The position numbers were made by a program, and so were the translations under genes. 64,000 nt of DNA, taken from Bythopirellula sp041737835. Lineage in GTDB: Bacteria > Planctomycetota > Planctomycetia > Pirellulales > Lacipirellulaceae. Shown here one piece after another: positions 62,227 through 64,000 of this stretch. The notes under the pieces were generated by a model. That model searched no databases and was not told where the DNA came from. It was given only the letters and a program-made list of their open reading frames with translations. Position 1 is the first letter of the stretch. Every line of letters begins with the position of its first letter. The stretch lies in the NCBI GenBank assembly GCA_041737835.1, contig JBGSQY010000022.1; one strand, 5' to 3'.

Positions 62227-62934
62227 TTAGTTCGCCGAACGACGTTGTGGACGGAGAGCCAACAACGATCCAAGCGCGAGGCCGATCATTCCGAGTGATG
62301 CAGGTTCGGGAACGCTCACGGAGACGTTATCGAGGTCGATCCGAAAATCGGTGAAGGTCGTGCTCGCCGGCACGTAATAACCTAGCTGCACGTTCTGAAC
62401 ATTTGAGAACACCCCATTAAACGTTCCGGCCCCGAAGGATGAGAAGGGTGGGTTGCTGTTCACAATCGGAATCGTCACCTTGGTCCAGGTGTTGGGCTCA
62501 ACGGCGTAAAGAACATCCGAAGTCAAACTGGCCGCTGCACCACCCCCGGCATCGAGGCGTGCGTAGAAATTCAACGCGGAAGAGTAGTTGTGTCGAACCA
62601 CGGCACTGAGCGAGTCAACTCCACTCGTGAGCCAATTGCCGACGAAGGCATCGCCGCTCGCGTTTGCAGCATTATTGCCACGCAACAAAATCTGAAGTGG
62701 AGGAGCGCCGAAGCCGCCCGATGTTCCGGAAGTGAATGTCGTTGTATAAGAAATGTAACCCGAGTTACCGACACCCCCCGTGGCATTGTAGGTCGGGGCA
62801 CTGTTCGTACCGGCGAGCCAACCACTGGCATTGGTGTTGAATGTTTCTGTGAAATTCGTCACTGCCCAGGCGGCACCGGCCTCGCAGGCGAAAGCCAAGG
62901 CGCATAGCAGTGTGAGTGATTTACGGATCGACAT
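62227..62934 (-). CDS. PEP-CTERM sorting domain protein with choice-of-anchor-type body
   Basis: A 235-aa exported protein. Signal peptide LTLLCALAFACEAGAAWAV; mature body beta-rich with a jelly-roll look (FTETFNTNASGWLAG ... FRIDLDNVSV); C-terminal tail VPEPASLGMIGLALGSLLALRPQRRS, the PEP motif, helix and basic end. GGAG lies 8 nt before the ATG at 62934; upstream in-frame ATG codons are less likely. A strong terminator follows the stop. It should be surface-displayed through an exosortase not present here. Confidence 0.88.
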   Translation of the reverse strand: MSIRKSLTLLCALAFACEAGAAWAVTNFTETFNTNASGWLAGTNSAPTYNATGGVGNSGYISYTTTFTSGTSGGFGAPPLQILLRGNNAANASGDAFVGNWLTSGVDSLSAVVRHNYSSALNFYARLDAGGGAAASLTSDVLYAVEPNTWTKVTIPIVNSNPPFSSFGAGTFNGVFSNVQNVQLGYYVPASTTFTDFRIDLDNVSVSVPEPASLGMIGLALGSLLALRPQRRSAN

Positions 62935-63165
62935 TAGGCATCTCCAGGTGGGATTACAAACTGCGGTTCGCGAATTGAGACTGAGTCTCTCTATCATGTA
63001 TTTCCCGACGATTTTGGCTGCCGAGGCCGGGATTGTCAAGCAATTCGCCGCTGGTCTCTCACAGATCCGAGGATTCTAGCCAATCGCCAGAGCATTTTTA
63101 TGTTTTTCAGAGCTTGATAGTGAATAGTGTACCACAGGCTGGCTTGCCCAGCAGTGCATTGATTT

Positions 63166-63585
63166 CTATTCCAACACGTCGTCCCACCGCATCGTCGCTT
63201 CGCGGTATTGGCCCTGGCGATTGGCCGGGAATTCAACGCGTATCTGCCGGTCAAGCTGTTGTTCCCAGGTTCGTCCTAAAACATTCTGCATATCATGTCG
63301 GAGTGCGTGGTCGGATTTGATCAGGGCCAAGAGCTCCCGCACGGTCATGACCTTCGCAACGGTCATCGCCACCGGCGCCACCCCGCGCTTGCTGCGTTGT
63401 TCGTTGATCCACTCTTCCAGATCGTAGTGGCGAGTCATATCCGCCGGCTCGCCCAGCGACCAGGCCAGGGCCATCACCTTGCCGATCAACAGTCCGTAAC
63501 GAAAGTTATCTCCCTTGCCACTGAATTGTCCCAGCATGCCCGCCAATTCCTTGGCGGTCCGCTGAATCTCGGCTTCTGTACGCAT
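63166..63585 (-). CDS. Hypothetical protein
   Basis: A 139-aa charged helical protein (MRTEAEIQRTAKELAGMLGQFSG...), no signal peptide or membrane segment, not recognised. GGAG stands 6 nt before the ATG at 63585, which decides the start over an upstream ATG at 63654. Codon use is in line with neighbours. Confidence 0.6.
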   Translation of the reverse strand: MRTEAEIQRTAKELAGMLGQFSGKGDNFRYGLLIGKVMALAWSLGEPADMTRHYDLEEWINEQRSKRGVAPVAMTVAKVMTVRELLALIKSDHALRHDMQNVLGRTWEQQLDRQIRVEFPANRQGQYREATMRWDDVLE

Positions 63586-63928
63586 GTCGCACTCCAAGGG
63601 GATAAAAGAGCGGCTAGTGAGTTGCAGAAATCTCGGCGAGCTATTTTCTGTCATTAATAGCTTACACCATAGGTCAAATTCCTTCCTACAAGGCTTGTAC
63701 CGGAAGACAATATATCTGGTGTGAATAGTTAGCCCCTGAGATTTGACATACAGTAGCTATAACACGTGAGAGATTTGCTGAGGTATTTTCATCTGTTGTC
63801 GAAACTATAAATAAAATAGAGTTTTTGGGTCGATTTTTTATTACTCGCTTAACTACGTGCTGCGATAGCCCAGGACTTTCGGACAGTGGCGGGAGCCGGA
63901 ATAATGGTTCTCGAAGGAGGTCCGATAG
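63586..63928. other. AT-rich region at the left end of the IS element
   Basis: 343 nt, notably AT-richer than the window. An insertion sequence terminus should lie here, but no inverted repeat can be fixed because the right end is outside the window. A run near 63806 (TATAAATAAAATAG) could be part of the transposase promoter. Confidence 0.45.
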
Positions 63929-64000
63929 ATGGACATACAAGCGAAGCAACAGCGGCCGACGTACAGCGATGAGTTTAAGCGAGATGCGGTGCGTCTGGTA
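63929..64000 (+). CDS. IS3-type transposase OrfA (N-terminal fragment)
   Basis: The first 24 codons, MDIQAKQQRPTYSDEFKRDAVRLV, match the N-terminal helix-turn-helix of IS3-family OrfA proteins (Y-x-x-EFKRDAVRLV). AAGGAGG stands 8 nt upstream. The gene runs off the right edge, so intactness and IS identity are open. Confidence 0.85.
   Translation, partial: MDIQAKQQRPTYSDEFKRDAVRLV

Noticed and set aside
63743..63763. TTGACA and TATAAC near the IS left end
   Set aside because: The two boxes are only 9 bp apart, which does not make a sigma-70 promoter.
63686..63949. 87-aa minus-strand ORF near the right edge
   Set aside because: It overlaps the well-supported start of the IS3 OrfA gene and lies in AT-rich sequence with no ribosome binding site.

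Overview
The window reads as one contig from a planctomycete, most likely a member of the Pirellulales. The evidence is two exported giant proteins with an N-terminal LEPR-XLL-type motif, two PEP-CTERM proteins, a DUF1080 protein, Lpg1974/BBP7-like outer-membrane proteins, a DUF6384-like protein, a fused cyclase-Ser/Thr kinase, and genes scattered on both strands with few long operons. All names come from reading motifs and architecture; no database search was run.

Layout. 1-1785: end of a PQQ beta-propeller protein and a HemN/HemW-like radical SAM enzyme. 1822-8982: a complete phosphate module, phoR-pstSCAB-phoU-phoB, with a well-formed Pho box in front of pstS. 9310-16871: a Cho/UvrC-like nuclease, a cysteine-rich lipoprotein hydrolase, a DUF2461 protein, a divergent trio of coiled-coil proteins (TelA-like, DUF6384-like, long coiled coil) and an Ala/Pro-rich exported protein. 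17024-27657: alaS, Uma2 nuclease, yceH, an MFS and a BASS transporter, and a cyclase-kinase-sensor fusion. 27959-35852: DUF4404 protein, two exported lipase-like hydrolases, an AbrB/PIN toxin-antitoxin pair with a leaderless promoter, mnmG, a small response regulator-kinase pair behind a long leader, and a YacP-type nuclease. 35903-46551: pyrB, a duplicated ABC-2 permease, an IVP/S23 four-helix protein, argG, a DUF1080 protein, a large prepilin-like protein and a UbiB/AarF kinase. 46612-53701: rpsU, two cysteine-rich outer-membrane proteins, a PEP-CTERM protein, nadC and a ComEA-like protein. 53843-64000: two very large cell-surface proteins, a cupin, a DcaP-like porin, a second PEP-CTERM protein, an unknown protein and, at the right edge, the start of an IS3-type transposase gene.

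The most unusual signal lies between the genes. Many intergenic gaps carry short hairpins with a constant foot (TAGCC, usually GTTAGCC, GTAGCC, CTAGCC or TTTAGCC) followed by a variable 5-7 bp stem closed by a 3-nt loop. Five genes use the TAG of that foot as their stop codon. Two 56-57 bp copies are diverged but keep pairing through a compensatory change. This looks like a REP-type element family that sits at gene ends. Several other families of long inverted repeats (dRS3-like, GTCATTCC...GGATGAC, CACGAAG, CGCAAAG, GAACGCGGAT, G-rich) occupy other gaps.
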